Source: Vanrija pseudolonga
Lineage: Eukaryota > Basidiomycota > Tremellomycetes > Trichosporonales > Trichosporonaceae
Length of the DNA: 64,000 nucleotides
Reading direction: 5' to 3'
NCBI RefSeq assembly: GCF_020906515.1
Contig: NC_085849.1
Span: forward strand, 2,356,001 to 2,420,000
The notes beneath the pieces are model-generated. The model searched no databases and had not been told where the DNA came from. It was given only the letters and a program-made list of their open reading frames with translations. This document shows, one piece after another, positions 20,754 through 31,946 of this stretch (position 1 is its first letter; every line of letters starts with the position of its first letter). The translations under genes were made by a program, and so were the position numbers.

Positions 20754-22199
20754 CTAAATATCACGCAAGAGGCCCTTTCCTCCACGACGCTGCAGCGACT
20801 CGGCAAGCCCAATCTGCCCGCTCATCTGCTCCTGGTGCTTCATAAACAAGCCAGCAGCCTCGTCACGGTGGTACCGCGATCGCGCCTTCTCATCGCGCGC
20901 CTCCTCGGCCTTCTCATCGATCGCGCGACGCGCCAGCTTTTCTGTCCGCTCAGCGTTGAGCGTGGTCGCATTCGACGACATCGCCGCCAGGCGGGCCGCA
21001 CGGTCGTCCTGGGCTGATGTAGCCGGTGCCGACGGCTCAGACTTGACGTACGGCTTGCGCTCTGGTGATGGGCGGCGTGGAGGGCGGGCGTCGTACCGCT
21101 CATCCGAGCGGCCGTTGGCGTAGCCATTCGAGTGGCCGTTAGAGTGGCCATTGGATGGGCTGCCGTTTGAGTGGCCGTTGCGCGAGTCGCGGGCGTCGCG
21201 GGCATCACGCGCGTCGTATCGCTCCCGCTTCGGCGACTCGCGCTCGCGCTTGGGCGATGGACGCCTGTCCGAGTGGCCATTGCTGCGGCGCTCGTCGCTA
21301 CGCGAGCTCTCGTGCCGCCTGTCTCGGCTGTCGTCGCGGTCGCGCCGGGGCGAACGAGATCGTGGCCTGCGGTCGCGCTCATCCCTCCTGTCGCGGTCGG
21401 CCCTCCTGTCGTAGTCGCGGTCGTCACGACCATATCCCCGGTCATCGCGCCGCCTGTCGTCGTAGTCCCTGCCGCGGCGGTCGCTGCGGTCCCGCCGCTC
21501 ATCAGAGTACTCTGACTTCGGAGAACGGTCGTAGTCGCGGTCGTAGTCTCGCCTCTCGCGCCGCTCGTGTCGTTCCCTCCTGCGCTCCTCCTTCTCCGCG
21601 CGCCGCTTTGCCCTGCGCTCCTCCTTGTCGTCGCCGCCCTCGCGCTCCTTCTTGGCCTGCTTAAGCTGCCGCCGGATATCGGGGCGGTTCATCAGCGCCG
21701 CGATGGCCGCCTGCTCGGCCTTCTTCATCGCCAGCACGGGGTCCTCGCGGATCTTGGCGGCCGTATCGCGCGCCGTGTTGGCGTTCTGGACGGCGACAAA
21801 CTCGCGGTGTGAAGCGCCGACCTGGGGCGTCAGTACAATCACAAGGCCTCCTGGGTCACTCACGTTCTTGTCGCCAGCGGCAAGCACCTCGTCGACACGC
21901 TTCTTGCCGAGGAGGTAGTCCTCCAGCTCGCGCTCGCTCATCCGCCCACCCATCGCGCCGTCCTCGGCGGATGGCGCAGCGTACATCCAGTCGAGCTTCT
22001 CGACGCGCTTCTTGCCGGTCGCTGCCTCCTGCATGCGCTGCAGCTCGGCGAGCTGGCGCTCCTCCTCGCGCTCCTTGCGCAGCTGCTGGAGGGCCTTCTT
22101 CTCCTCGTTGGCTTCCTTCTGGGCCTTCCACACACGCTCCTGGTTGACCAGGAGGGCGGGATGCCACGACTTCTTCATGTTAAGGTCGCCGCCACCCAT
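20754..22199 (-). CDS. CWC25: Pre-mRNA splicing factor Cwc25
   Basis: Start ATG at 22199, stop complement at 20754-20756; 467 residues after removal of one 42-nt intron (21822-21863). The N-terminus MGGGDLNMKKSWHPALLVNQ with ERVWKAQKEANEEKKALQQL is the highly conserved CIR/Cwc25 N-terminal domain, followed by KKRVEKLDWMY. Cwc25 joins the activated spliceosome after Prp2 and promotes the first transesterification. The middle has HREFVAVQNANTARDTAAKI and a basic helix. The C-terminal half is a long RS/RD/ER-rich, low-complexity region (DRRDERDRR, SNGHSNG repeats), as in metazoan CWC25. The protein ends LQRRGGKGLLRDI, a conserved-looking tail. The intron is a multiple of three and contains no stop, so retention would insert 14 residues. 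Confidence 0.95.
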   Translation of the reverse strand: MGGGDLNMKKSWHPALLVNQERVWKAQKEANEEKKALQQLRKEREEERQLAELQRMQEAATGKKRVEKLDWMYAAPSAEDGAMGGRMSERELEDYLLGKKRVDEVLAAGDKNVSDPGGLVIVLTPQVGASHREFVAVQNANTARDTAAKIREDPVLAMKKAEQAAIAALMNRPDIRRQLKQAKKEREGGDDKEERRAKRRAEKEERRRERHERRERRDYDRDYDRSPKSEYSDERRDRSDRRGRDYDDRRRDDRGYGRDDRDYDRRADRDRRDERDRRPRSRSPRRDRDDSRDRRHESSRSDERRSNGHSDRRPSPKRERESPKRERYDARDARDARDSRNGHSNGSPSNGHSNGHSNGYANGRSDERYDARPPRRPSPERKPYVKSEPSAPATSAQDDRAARLAAMSSNATTLNAERTEKLARRAIDEKAEEARDEKARSRYHRDEAAGLFMKHQEQMSGQIGLAESLQRRGGKGLLRDI

Positions 22200-22368
22200 T
22201 TTGCTGATGTCGTGTGTGGTGGTTTGGCGAGGTGAAGGGGTGTGAGGGGGTGGATGAGTGAGTTGGAGGTTGCTGAAAACGACGTTGACGACGTTGGGTG
22301 GCGAACTGGTTTTATGGAGATCTGCAATTTGCTTCCGTTCACAACATTGTGTGGCATCACTGTGGTGT

Positions 22369-23703
22369 CTACAACTTTGCCTCCTTGTCCCCCTCGCCTT
22401 CAACTTCCTGCTTGAGCCAGCGGTCAATCTCAGACCAGTAGGCGGGGGCAAGGTACGTGTCATTGTGCGTGCCGTCAAACTCGCGCCAGCGGTACTTGCC
22501 GTCGCCGCGCAGCTTGCGGAGGGCGAGCATCTGGGGCTGTGGCACCAGCTGGTCCTGCTTGCCCGAGAGGAAGAGGATGGGTGTGTCCTTGGGGATGAGC
22601 GGGAGGGTTTTGGTCGCATCCCATGGGTCGCTGAGGAGGAGGCTGACGACAGGCTTGGGGATGACAGGCATGACGTGGGGCACAAGGGTGGTGAGGGAGA
22701 GGAAGGTGTTCTCGACAATGACGCCTGAGACCATGTCGGGGTAGGCTGCGGCGGTGTCGAGGCAGACTGCGCCACCGATTGACTGGCCATAGACCTGACT
22801 GTGTCAGCTCGACCATGTGTGACGTAGCTGCACGTACCACAAACTTGGTGTCCTTCAGGAGCGGGTGCTGCGAGAGGAACTCCATTGCGGCCTGGTGGTT
22901 CAGCTGAGTTCACGAAGGTGATCAAATCAGCTCACACCGGCATCAATCCTGATTCCTGAACACTGTCAGAATGAAAACAAGGAGAACTTTGCCAACTCAC
23001 CATGCTCGGACGGCGTGCCCTCGGACAATCCGTATCTGCGGTCAGCCAGCACCTTACCACGGGCCTCACCCTCGGTAGCTCAGCATGAAGACGTTGCAGT
23101 TGAGCTCGGACACAAACTTGCGTGCGAGGGGGATACGGTGGCCGACGTTTCCTGCTGGTCAGCTACTGCAGAGACACTGCTAGCTCACCAGCATTGGCGT
23201 GGAACATGACGATGGTCGGGCGCGACTTGACATACTGGCGGGTCAGCTTCCTCGTCCTGTACGCGAGACCCACCTCAATCGCGTCCTCAGTGTCCTTGAC
23301 CTCCTCCCAGGCCTCATTCTCCCCCTTGCCCAGCTCGCGCATCTGCACAGCCGAGAGCCCGCGCAAAGACTCGAGGGGCACGACGCGCTTCCGCGCCGGG
23401 ATGACATACGCCTTGATGCGCACCTTGTCGGGCGTGGTGATAGTCACGTCCTCGTACGGGAGGCCGGCGTCGGTCGGGCGCGGGACATCTGCTGTCAGCT
23501 GCATGCTGGGCAGCGCGGGACGTACGCTTCCGCGAGCCCTCGGGAAAGTCGGCGGGGTAGATGAGCCGCCGTTGGAAGACCCACAGCGCGCCGGCTAGCA
23601 CCACGGGGATGGAGAGGCTCAAGCCGAGTGTGTACTGCGTGTCAGCGAGTTCTGGGTCTGAGCTCACCTTGCCTATTGTATAAAGCGTGTTTGAGGAGAC
23701 CAT
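22369..23703 (-). CDS. Bem46/ABHD13-type membrane-anchored alpha/beta hydrolase
   Basis: About 340 residues with at least seven introns of 30-60 nt. The ATG at 23703 gives a short N-terminus, then a membrane anchor (LGLSLSIPVVLAGALWVF) followed by QRRLIYPADFPEGSR, matching the Bem46 start pattern. Downstream are VMFHANAGN, FMLSYRGYGLSEG and the nucleophile elbow YGQSIGGA (GxSxG). The catalytic Asp lies in SGKQDQLVP and the His in DGTHNDTY. Family members are ER or plasma-membrane hydrolases linked to polarity in fission yeast and Neurospora; the substrate is unknown. It diverges from RRP40 across a 220-base promoter. One intron near 22910-22980 is the least certain part of the model. Confidence 0.88.
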
Positions 23704-23923
23704 ATCGAGGTGGAGAGTGCGATGGAGACTGGTGTGCGGGCCATTGACGTGACGTGAGGGGCCTCCACCATCTGGGGCGCGCCACCGTAGTCGCAGTGAA
23801 GGGCGGGACCAGACTACCAGAATTTCCGCTCGGCCCTCACTGCCATCCTCCGCCTCCACCTCGCCTCCAACTCATCCTTGACGTCTCTTCGTCTCTCTAT
23901 CCACCCACGCACCAGCAAACACA
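23704..23923. promoter_or_regulatory. Divergent promoter of the Bem46-type gene and RRP40, with overlapping TGACGT motifs
   Basis: A 220-base interval between opposed start codons. It contains TGACGTGACGTGA at 23745-23757, i.e. two overlapping CRE-half/ATF-like elements. Confidence 0.45.
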
Positions 23924-24793
23924 ATGACCTCGACCCTCGTCTTCCCCGGGTCCGAGATCCCCATCCCGTCCTCCTCAAAAGCCGTGACATTTGGCCCAGG
24001 CATCGCGGCGTCGTCTTCGCGCGCCGACCCAGACGACCAAACAGAGCCCCGCTTCGTCGCGACCCGCGCAGGACTGTTGACGTCGGCCAAGGCGAAGGAC
24101 AGGTCCGAGAACCTCTGGGTTGAGGGCGTGTCGAAGCGCTACATCCCTGCGCAGCGCGACCTTGTCCTTGGCACCATTGTTGCGCGCCACGCCGAGGGAT
24201 ACCGCGTCGACTTGGGCAGCGCACACATGGCGGCGCTGGACGCGCTGGCCTTCGAGGGCGCTACGAAGAGGAGCAAGCCTAATCTCAAGGTTTGTGTCGT
24301 GTGGATCTCAGACGAGACGTGGCAGAGGCGATAGGAGTGGGGGGAAGAGAGTGGGGTAGTGGGGAGCCAAGCTGACAACACACCCCAGGTTGGAACACTG
24401 GTCTACGCCCGCGTGTCCCTCGCCCACCGCGATATGGAGCCCGAAATCGAGTGTGTCGACCCCGCGACAGGCAAGGCGGAGGGCTTTGGCGAGCTGAAGG
24501 GCGGGTTGGCGGTCGACGTGTCGCTGCAGTTGTGTCGCCAGTGAGTAGAGCTAGCTTGGCAATTGCCTCGCTGACACCCCAGGCTCCTGAGCCCAAAGCA
24601 CCCCCTCCTCCCAGCGCTCGCCGCACGCATCCCCTTCGAGACCGCTATCGGGCTGAACGGACGGCTGTGGTTCAAGACGGCGGAGATCGGGCAGACGATC
24701 GCTCTCCGTCGCATCATCCTCGCTGTGGACGCTGGCGAGATTGGCACGGACAAGGCGGACATTGACCGTGCGCTGAGCGACTACCTTGCATAG
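23924..24793 (+). CDS. RRP40: Exosome complex cap subunit Rrp40 (EXOSC3)
   Basis: About 243 residues in three exons; introns at 24290-24388 and about 24540-24582. Start ATG at 23924, stop TAG at 24791-24793. The N-terminal part ends in an S1-type RNA-binding domain (YIPAQRDLVLGTIVARHAEG, YRVDLGS). It continues after the intron with VGTLVYARVSLAHRDMEPEI and ECVDPATGKAEGFGELKGG, which is diagnostic for Rrp40. The C-terminal KH-like domain shows FETAIGLNGRLWFKT (the GxNGxxW motif of the Rrp40 KH domain). The protein is one of three cap subunits of the RNA exosome, acting in nucleus and cytoplasm in 3'-5' RNA processing. The first intron, at 99 nt, is long for this window. Confidence 0.95.
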
Positions 24794-25071
24794 AGGAGGA
24801 CGCGCTGTTGCGCACTGTACTTATACTGTAGATCTGCATGGGCACCCTGCTGCATATTATACCTCGCCAGCTGTCGGCGGCGCGTCAACGGCTCGCCTCG
24901 CTCTCGCGGCGCACCCACGCCGTGCTCGTCTTCGTCGGCGTACTGCATCTCCTTGATCGCCTCTGGGTCGTCAGGTGATACGATGCCGTGCGTGATCCGC
25001 TGCCAGGCGGTGCAATGGTCACACGGCAGCTTGACGATCCTGCGTGTGGCGAGCGAGCTTGCCTCGCCCAA
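24781..25071 (-). CDS. Possible small hypothetical protein, antisense-overlapping the RRP40 3' end
   Basis: A 96-codon open frame starting at an ATG at 25071. Much of it has host-like GC-ending codons and a protein-like composition: RIVKLPCDHCTAW with a CxxC, then DDPEAIKEMQYADEDEH. No family was recognised. It overlaps the last 13 bases of RRP40 on the opposite strand, and upstream exons between 25072 and 25225 could exist but were not resolved. GC3 falls off toward the C-terminus. Low confidence. Confidence 0.25.
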   Translation of the reverse strand: MGEASSLATRRIVKLPCDHCTAWQRITHGIVSPDDPEAIKEMQYADEDEHGVGAPRERGEPLTRRRQLARYNMQQGAHADLQYKYSAQQRVLLYAR

Positions 25072-25788
25072 AGGCCAACCCGTCTAACCGGTCCAAGAAG
25101 CCGGCGTCCAGCCTTTTGGCAATGCATGCATTGTGGTGCTCTACTGATCCAGGAAGGCCTGATATACCGGCGGCGTGAGTGAGTGCACAGTGCATTGCAC
25201 CAGTTGCGGGTTCGCTACTCGACATTGCCGTGGCCCCGTGGCTCCCATGCTGCGCCGCGTTTGCGTCAAAACAAAGAGGAAAAAGTCAAATTCAAATGCA
25301 TTTGGAAAGGACATGTATGCTTTGGGAGGAATCCATTAGCCGAGGCATAACCATTTCCCCCGGCCGGTCCCCGATGCGGCCAGGGGAGGAAATAACATGG
25401 TGGAAAGGGGTGAATACGTCATTGCGGCTGTGTACAGGCAGCATGTGCGCCAGCCAGTGTGACATCCAGCGGGGCGCCCGATGTACCGTTGCGTCGACGG
25501 CGATTTCCTTTGCGTCCATCCCAACAATCATCTCTTGCAGCATCTCTGCACAAAAACGCATCGGGGGAACAGGACGACGACGAGCAGCTCTCTCTTGAGA
25601 GCACACACTCTCTCACGCAACAGCGCACCCATCACGGCAGGGAGATCGGGGTACATAAAGCGAGCGCGTGTGCACATCTCTTCGTCCTTCATTCTCATCT
25701 TGCCCTCTCCCCTCCCCCCTTCCCCTTCCACCACCACCACCTACACCACCCCCACTCAGCGACTTAACACCCCCGCATAACTTGCATC
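25072..25788. other. Upstream region of the SMP-protein gene
   Basis: Probable promoter and 5' UTR of the 25789 gene. A TATA-like TACATAAAG occurs near 25650, and a strongly pyrimidine-rich tract lies at about 25690-25765, just before the ATG. No other gene is supported. Confidence 0.5.
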
Positions 25789-28745
25789 ATGTCACTGCTG
25801 TGGACCGCCACCAAGTGGCTCATCAGCTACATCTTCGTCGGCGTCAGCTTCATCGTCGTCGTCTGCGCCATCGCATTTGGTGAGTTCCCCTACTTCTCCC
25901 CCCACGTTCCTTCCATCCCCGGCGAGCGATGCTCCTCGCCCCTCGTCCCCGCACCCCGCACCGCATCGCCGCGCCCACCGCTAACACACACAGGTGTCTT
26001 CTACCAGTTTGCCACGTCGCCCGTCGGCGATCCTGACCCGCACAAGAAGATCAAGAACAAGCTCGCCCACGAAAAGCTCCCTCACGAAAAGCTCGGCCTT
26101 GATGACTCTGGCAAGGTGACCTTCGAAGGCTTCTTCTCTATCCGCCGCCAGTACGATGCCGTCGCCGACCCCAACCACAACCCCCTCGCCCCACCTCCCT
26201 CTACCGAGAACGGCGTCCCGAAGCGCAGCAACTACTCGACGATGGCGACAGCGCTCCGCGTCGCCTCCAACTATGCCCAGGGCAAGAAGGAGATGCCCAA
26301 GGACTTGTTCTACGTTGTCATCAAGGGCCACATTCTTTACGTCTACGAGAGCGAGGCCCGCGCCTCGTGCCTTGTCGCGCTGGACATTTCGAGGTTTGAC
26401 GTCGCGATGGAGGACAAGGAAGGCGCGTTCACCGGCATCGAAGGCAAGATGTTCGCCAAGCGCCACGCTCTCGTTATGCGTCGTGCCCCGGAGGATGCCG
26501 GCAAGGAACGTCGAGGACTGGCCGTTGTCACCAGCGACATGGGCGACTTTGATGACTCCGCCGAGGCGGACAACGAGACGTTGCCGTGGTTCTTCTTCTC
26601 CAAGGCCAACACTGTGTAAGTCGTCTTTGACATGTACTTGTTCGCCGCCGCTGACATTGCAGTACCGAGGACTTCTACATCGCCCTGCTCAAGCGTAACC
26701 ACCAGCAGCCGTCTAACTCGAATGTGTTCTCGTTCGACAGCATGCAGTGGCTGGCTGAAGACATCATCAAGCGCGAAGACATCGGAGGCAGCGGTCTGCT
26801 TTGGCTCAACGCCGTACTCGGCCGCATGTTCCTTGGCGTCTGCCACACCTCACTCGTCGCCGACTTCATCACTATGAAGATCAACAAGAAACTCGCCCAG
26901 ATCCCACACATCCCATACCTCGGCGCCGTGGTCACCACTCAAGTTGTGCTTGGAGATGTTCCGCCGATTCTCACCAACCCGAAGCTCAAGGAGCTGAAGG
27001 CCGATGGCACTGTTGTCTTCAACGCCCACTTCGAGTACAAGCAACGCGAACACGTTGACTCGTCGGGCATTCTGCTCACAATTGAGACAACGGGATCGGT
27101 GAAGCTCAAGTGCTCCGCGAGGATCAAGACCCTCAAGGGCGACGTCGAAGTGAAGATCAAGCCGCCCCCAAGCGACCGTGTCTGGTGGGGATTCGTCACG
27201 ATGCCCGAAACGGACATGGTCCTCGAGCCCATCCTGCTGGCGAGAACTCTCACTTGGAAGAGAATCAGCGACCTCCTCGAGAAGCAGCTCCGTGAGGGCA
27301 TGGCCGAGGCCGTCGTGCTTCCCAACATGGACGACATCCCCTTCTTCGACACCAGCTCCCTTTCTATCCGTGGCGGTATCTTCAACGAGGCTGGCCGTGA
27401 ACCGGCCGAGGAGGCGACCGAGTCGGCTGAAGCCACAAACGGCGTATCCGACAACGCTTCGATCAAGAGCAAGTCGGTGTTGAGCTCGGCCGCTTCGACC
27501 AAGTCCACCCTCGTGTCACACTCGGACGACGAGTCGACCATCGGGAAGCGTTCCCTTCTCCGCAGCGAAACCTTGCCTCTGGACGACAACAAGAAGTCGA
27601 ACAAGTCTGCGTCGGCCCTCGCCCGTCTCTCTGCGCTTTCCACTTCCCGCCCTGCGTCCGTCCGCTCAGAGGCTACGACGCTGGTGGGTGACGACAAGGC
27701 CAAGGACAAGTCGGCCGACAAGGTCCAGGACAAGCCGGCCGCGCGCCGTAGCGCGACGATGGGCGATGTGCTTGGCCGAAGCCCCGCGATTCCCGAAGCC
27801 TCCGACTCGGTTTCCACACTGCCTTCGTACAGGAGCACTCCTTCTCAGGACGATGATGGCGCGTCGATCAACACGACCGACACTGCTTCCAGCCGTGTCA
27901 CTACCCAGACGCTTCTTAGTGCCGTTCGCGCTCGCGACAAGACGGCGTTGTCGAGCCAGGTCAACGTCGCCCGCGATCTCGCCAAGGACAGCGTCAAGAA
28001 GTGGAGCATGAACTGGAACAAAAAGAAGACGGCCAAGGAGGGCGATGACGACTCATCCACGCCGCCCTCTACCGCATCCCCATCGTACTTTGCGCCGTCC
28101 AACGACGACCACCAGTCGCACCCCCCGCATCACCAGCGCGCCCATGACGGCCTCTCCTTGCAGGAGCGCCTGAATGCTGCGGCCCAGAAGGCGTCCAGCA
28201 CGAGTCCTCGGAACAGCCTCCAGTCCTCGCACCAGCGCCAGACGTCGAATGCTTCGGCAGAGTTGTCGGTCTCGCCATCTGCCTCCCGCACTACCTTCCC
28301 TGCCACCCAGCCGATCCCAGAGCGCAGCCACAGCGCGTCCGAGTCCATTTCTTCATCGCCTCCTGCGTACCAGCAGCCTCGCGCGCCCTCGATGGTGGTG
28401 CCGCACGTGCCCAAGCGCCCTGGCGTTGTCACGAGCATCGCGCATGACCCGACCCCGCCTTCTACGCCACCCAAGGCCAAGTCGAGCCCTTCTGCGCCAT
28501 CGCTCAAGGCCGCCCAGGCCCCGCCCAAGGTCAGCCGTGGCGACTCGGGCCCCCTGCCCCCGGCCAACGGCCCAGCTTCGCTCACGACCAGCGACGCACC
28601 ACCACTCCCTCCCCGGCCCGCACGCAGCGACTCTGACCCCCTCGCGGCTGGCGAGCACACTGTTGGCCCGGCCCCCATTACCCTCGAGAAGCCTTCGACG
28701 TCTGCCTCGGACGCTGCTGCTGCCTCGGATGCTGCTTCGATTTAG
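25789..28745 (+). CDS. SMP-domain lipid-transfer protein of the Nvj2/TEX2 type (membrane anchor, PH-like, SMP)
   Basis: About 930 residues in three exons; introns at about 25880-25993 and 26618-26662. The start at 25789 gives an N-terminal anchor (KWLISYIFVGVSFIVVVCAI). A PH-like domain follows (FYVVIKGHILYVYESEA, SCLVALDISRFDVAMED). Then comes an SMP domain: WLNAVLGRMFLGVCHTSL, IPYLGAVVTTQVVLGDVPP, then MPETDMVLEPILLAR and WKRISDLLEKQLREGMAEAV. The layout TM-PH-SMP matches Nvj2, an ER/nuclear-vacuole contact-site protein that transfers ceramide or other lipids. The last third is a Ser/Pro/Thr-rich disordered tail with acidic and Lys-rich patches, longer than in yeast. Family assignment is firm. 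Contact-site specificity is inferred from relatives. Confidence 0.92.
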
Positions 28746-29153
28746 GTGCTGGAGTATGTGCTAGACCTGCTTTGAATAGAACATTTGCCCTTGCATTACA
28801 TGTTGTAGAGTACTATCCATGCACACGGTGGAGATTGAAGCGGGTGTGTAATACCTCTGGCGTGATTGGTGGGCGTCGTTCGGCACAAGAGGTGCTTCAT
28901 TGTCGGGGAGGCGCCATGAGCCGGCACGCCACAGATCCATGGGCGCGATACCCGACGGCGGCGGCGTGCAATGCCAGCTGGTGGCCGGTGGATGCACAAA
29001 TAGGTGCGCGGTTAATTGTCACGCAGCAGTGTCGTTGGTCGCGCAGTCGCGCGGCTCGGGCCCGCAACTGACGGTCGGACACTGCGCAGCTAGTTGAGTC
29101 ACTATAAGAAGGAGGGTGACCGCCACCGCCTCGCATGGCCTCGAGCGAGCGCC
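28746..29153. other. Intergenic interval with a TATA-like element upstream of the next gene
   Basis: About 400 bases. CTATAAG at 29102-29108 lies about 46 bases before the ATG at 29154 and could be its TATA box. Nothing else was identified. Confidence 0.5.
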
Positions 29154-30455
29154 ATGACGTTGCTGCTGACGAGCAGCGCGGCGATTGCTACTGCAGCTGC
29201 TTATACTGCAGACGACGACGACGACCGCCGCCGCCGCAGTCGGAGTGGACGCAGCTCGGCACGCTCGGCCGCCGCCGCCGTCGTCGTGCGCCAAAGCCAA
29301 CAACGGCCATTGCGGCGCGGGCGGCGACTGGCGCCTGCGTCATCGACACCAACAAGGGGTGCTGCAAACTTCGATGACCACTTTGGTCGGCCTCCACCAC
29401 ATGGTTCAGTCGGCGGCGGCGACGCAGCTTCGCCATCCTTCTTATCAAGCACTGCCAGCACGAGCAGCACGGCGTCTACGGCCTCGAGCACGAGCACGAG
29501 CACACCGGTGGCGAGGGTACCGCGGCCAGCAGCAGTACGCAACGCACGCACACCACCCGCCAACGACGACAGCCCCACCTCCCCGTCGCCACCGCGCATC
29601 GTCGCGCGCCCGCACCGCACCACCCCCCCGACCCCGACGCCGCAGCCCGCAATGTCGTCGTACCCCGGCTCGACGGGGCTGGCGAGCACCAACACGTACC
29701 AGCTCGTCATCATCAGCGTGATCGCCGCCGCGATCCTCGTGGCCGCCGTCACGACGCTGCTGTACCGCCGCCACCGGCACCAGCAGATCATGCGCAACCT
29801 CCCTGCCGGGGGGTACGTCGTCGCGCCGCCGCCGCCTGCGCACCGGCGGAAGCGGCGGCGGGACGTCGGCCCCGAGCCGGTCGTGTGGGATGCGCTTGTT
29901 GGCGAGGAGGAGGACGACGAGGACGAGGATAGCGATGTCGAGGTCGGCGAGAAGGAGAAGATGAAGGCCGACGGCGACTGGCTTGATGATCCAGAGCACT
30001 GGCATGTGAGTGGACTCTGCGGGGGGGAGGGAGGGAGGGAGCTGACCCCGCGCCCAGCCCGTCGCCATCGCGCTCCCACCACACGAGTCAGTCGACGGCA
30101 CCACCGGCCCGGGCCTCACGCGCATCATCAGCCAGTACGAGGCCGGCCAGCGCCCAGCCACACCAGCGCTCGACATGACGCTGCTGATCGCCATGCCGGA
30201 CCCGTCCCTCCCCACGCCGGCAGACGACGGCGCGTACCCCCTCCTCCGGGTCGGCGCGCACGAGGACGGCGCGCTGCCCCCTCTCCAACTGAGCACGGCG
30301 CGCGTCGCCGTCGACAGTAGTAGCGGGTGGGACGCGCTAGACAAGCTCTGCCCGCCGCCCCCACCGCCGCCGCCCACCGCCGAGCGCGGCGTCCAGCGCG
30401 TGCGTGTAGATGGTTTCTCGCGCACCATCCTCCGGCTGCCTTCGCAGCGCCCTTA
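29154..30455 (+). CDS. Hypothetical single-pass membrane protein with Ser/Thr-rich N-terminal part
   Basis: Two exons; the intron is at about 30007-30058 (GTGAGT...CTGAC...CCCAG). From ATG 29154 the protein starts with a signal-peptide-like stretch (MTLLLTSSAAIATAAA). An Arg/Ser/Thr/Pro-rich low-complexity region follows (repeats of SSTAST). The membrane span is YQLVIISVIAAAILVAAVTT, then LLYRRHRHQQ. A cytoplasmic region contains a PPPPAHRRKRRR basic patch and an acidic run (EEEDDEDEDSDVEVGEKE). The second exon encodes HPVAIALPPHESVDG and a Pro-rich end. An in-frame ATG at 29652 (MSSYPGST) just before the membrane segment is an alternative start that would remove the low-complexity part. A TATA-like element before 29154 favours the longer form. 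No family was recognised. Confidence 0.6.
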
Positions 30456-30566
30456 GCCTAGACCAGCCCGCTCAGAGTGACAGACACATATTGCATCTTG
30501 TAGCATGTAGCCATAGCCCTATGCCATCGCATCGTCGCAGACTGCCTGCCCCCTCTACACCCTACC

Positions 30567-31796
30567 CTACTCCATCTCGATGTACGACTCGTCGGCAGCC
30601 TCGCGCTCCTCGCGGTCGCGCTGGCGGCGCACGAACGCGTCCGCCTGGCGCTGCATGGCTGGGTCTTTCTGCACTTGGTCAGCAATTCCCCGCGCCGCCC
30701 CAACTCACCTTGATCACATCCGGCGTAATGACCTTGTTGCACCCCGCTACCGGGCAGCGCGCCTGTGCTGCACGGCCCTGGCGCTGTGTGCGCGTCGCGT
30801 TGCCGATCAGCTCAAGTACTGCCGCGTACGAGTAGTAGTGTCCACACACGGTACTGTTTGCTGTCAGCGGCGCCAAGCATACAGGCACACGTACCTCTTG
30901 GCCGCGTCCTCGTACACGCGCATCGTGATCGGACACTTGTAAGTCTGCGTCGTGCCGCCCATCTCCACGTCGTCGTCCTCGGGGTCCCCGTCCTGGCGCT
31001 CGAGCCACCGCGTCATGGGAGGGATTGGCTCGCCCTCGTGGTTGACCTCCCAGATGCCGGCGCGGAACTCCTTGAAGTGGTCGTTGTCCGCGTCTGCGGC
31101 ATGAGCTGGGTACGCAAGACAGAGCATGACACCCCACTCACACTTCTTCCTCAGAGTCAACTCGCCGTATTCTGCTCCCCTGGCCTGGATGCTCCTCTTG
31201 TAGAACGCCCACAGGTCGTCCTGTCGTCAGCCCCGCAACACACCCTCACTCACCATGCCGCCCGACGTCCGCAACTCGGTCGTGAGCTCCTCCAGCGCCT
31301 CCTTGCGAATGTTGATGCGTGCGAGCGCCTCGAGGTCGTCGATCAGCTGCTTCTGTATACTGTCGATGACCTGAAGTCAGCGCCGATCCCATCCCACGTT
31401 GCGCCCACCTTGTCGCCCGGGCTCGCCGCCTCGTATGCCGTCGCCGTTTCCTTGGCCACCTGGATGCTGTCCTCGGCCATACGCTCCCGCTTGAGCAGCT
31501 CGTCGCCAAGCTTGCGGACCTGGTGTGTCAGTGGTGTCGCCTCCAAGCCTCACCTCTCCGATTGCGACAGTGCTCCGGATAGGCACGTCCTTGAACGTCT
31601 TGATCGTCCAGTTCTCGCGTGGGTCCTGGGGCTCGTCTTCCTCGTCTTCGTCGTTGCCGTCGCCCTCTGGCTCCTGGGTAGCGGGCACGCGGACGTCTTC
31701 CTCGGCCGGCGAGCTCTCCACGCGCCGCCTTGCTCGTGATCCTGATGCCTCGGCGTTGCCGTCCCTCGCCGCATACGTTCGTGCAGTTCGTGCCAT
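30567..31796 (-). CDS. NSE2: Nse2/Mms21 SUMO E3 ligase of the Smc5-Smc6 complex
   Basis: About 300 residues with about seven short introns; start ATG at 31796, stop complement at 30567-30569. The N-terminus is Arg-rich, then acidic (EEDVRVPA, DEDEEDEPQ). A helical region follows (KLGDELLKRERMAEDSIQVA, INIRKEALEELTTELR), which in this family docks on Smc5. The C-terminal SP-RING reads YKCPITMRVYEDAAK, RYVCGHYYSYAAVLELIG and ARCPVAGCNKVITPDVI: the Cys and CxH zinc ligands are present in SP-RING order. Nse2 SUMOylates repair factors and supports recombination and replication-fork stability. It shares a 277-base divergent promoter with RFA1, another DNA-repair gene, which contains an MCB-like palindrome. 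Confidence 0.93.
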
Positions 31797-31924
31797 GGTT
31801 GTTTTGGTTGAGTGTGAGTGGGTTGAACGAAAACAAAGCGTCATGAATGTTGTTCAGGACCGTTGCCGCCGCCCTGCTCCGCCGCGACGCGCCCCTCAGG
31901 GAAGCCACATGGCCTGCACGTGAC

Positions 31925-31946
31925 TTTCTCGACGCGTCGCGAGAAA
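31925..31946. promoter_or_regulatory. Palindromic MCB-like element in the NSE2/RFA1 divergent promoter
   Basis: TTTCTCG at 31925-31931 and its inverted copy CGAGAAA at 31940-31946 flank an ACGCGT core (31932-31937). ACGCGT is the MluI cell-cycle box bound by MBF (Mbp1/Swi6-type) in fungi, and RFA1 is a classical MBF target in yeast. The element sits 128 bases from the RFA1 start and 129 bases from the NSE2 start. Binding is inferred. Confidence 0.5.

Noticed and set aside
29185-29721. Alternative-frame ORF over the Ser/Thr-rich part of the 29154 gene
   Set aside because: His/Arg/Ala-rich product of repetitive AGC/ACG codons read in a shifted frame; it does not connect to the membrane span or second exon.
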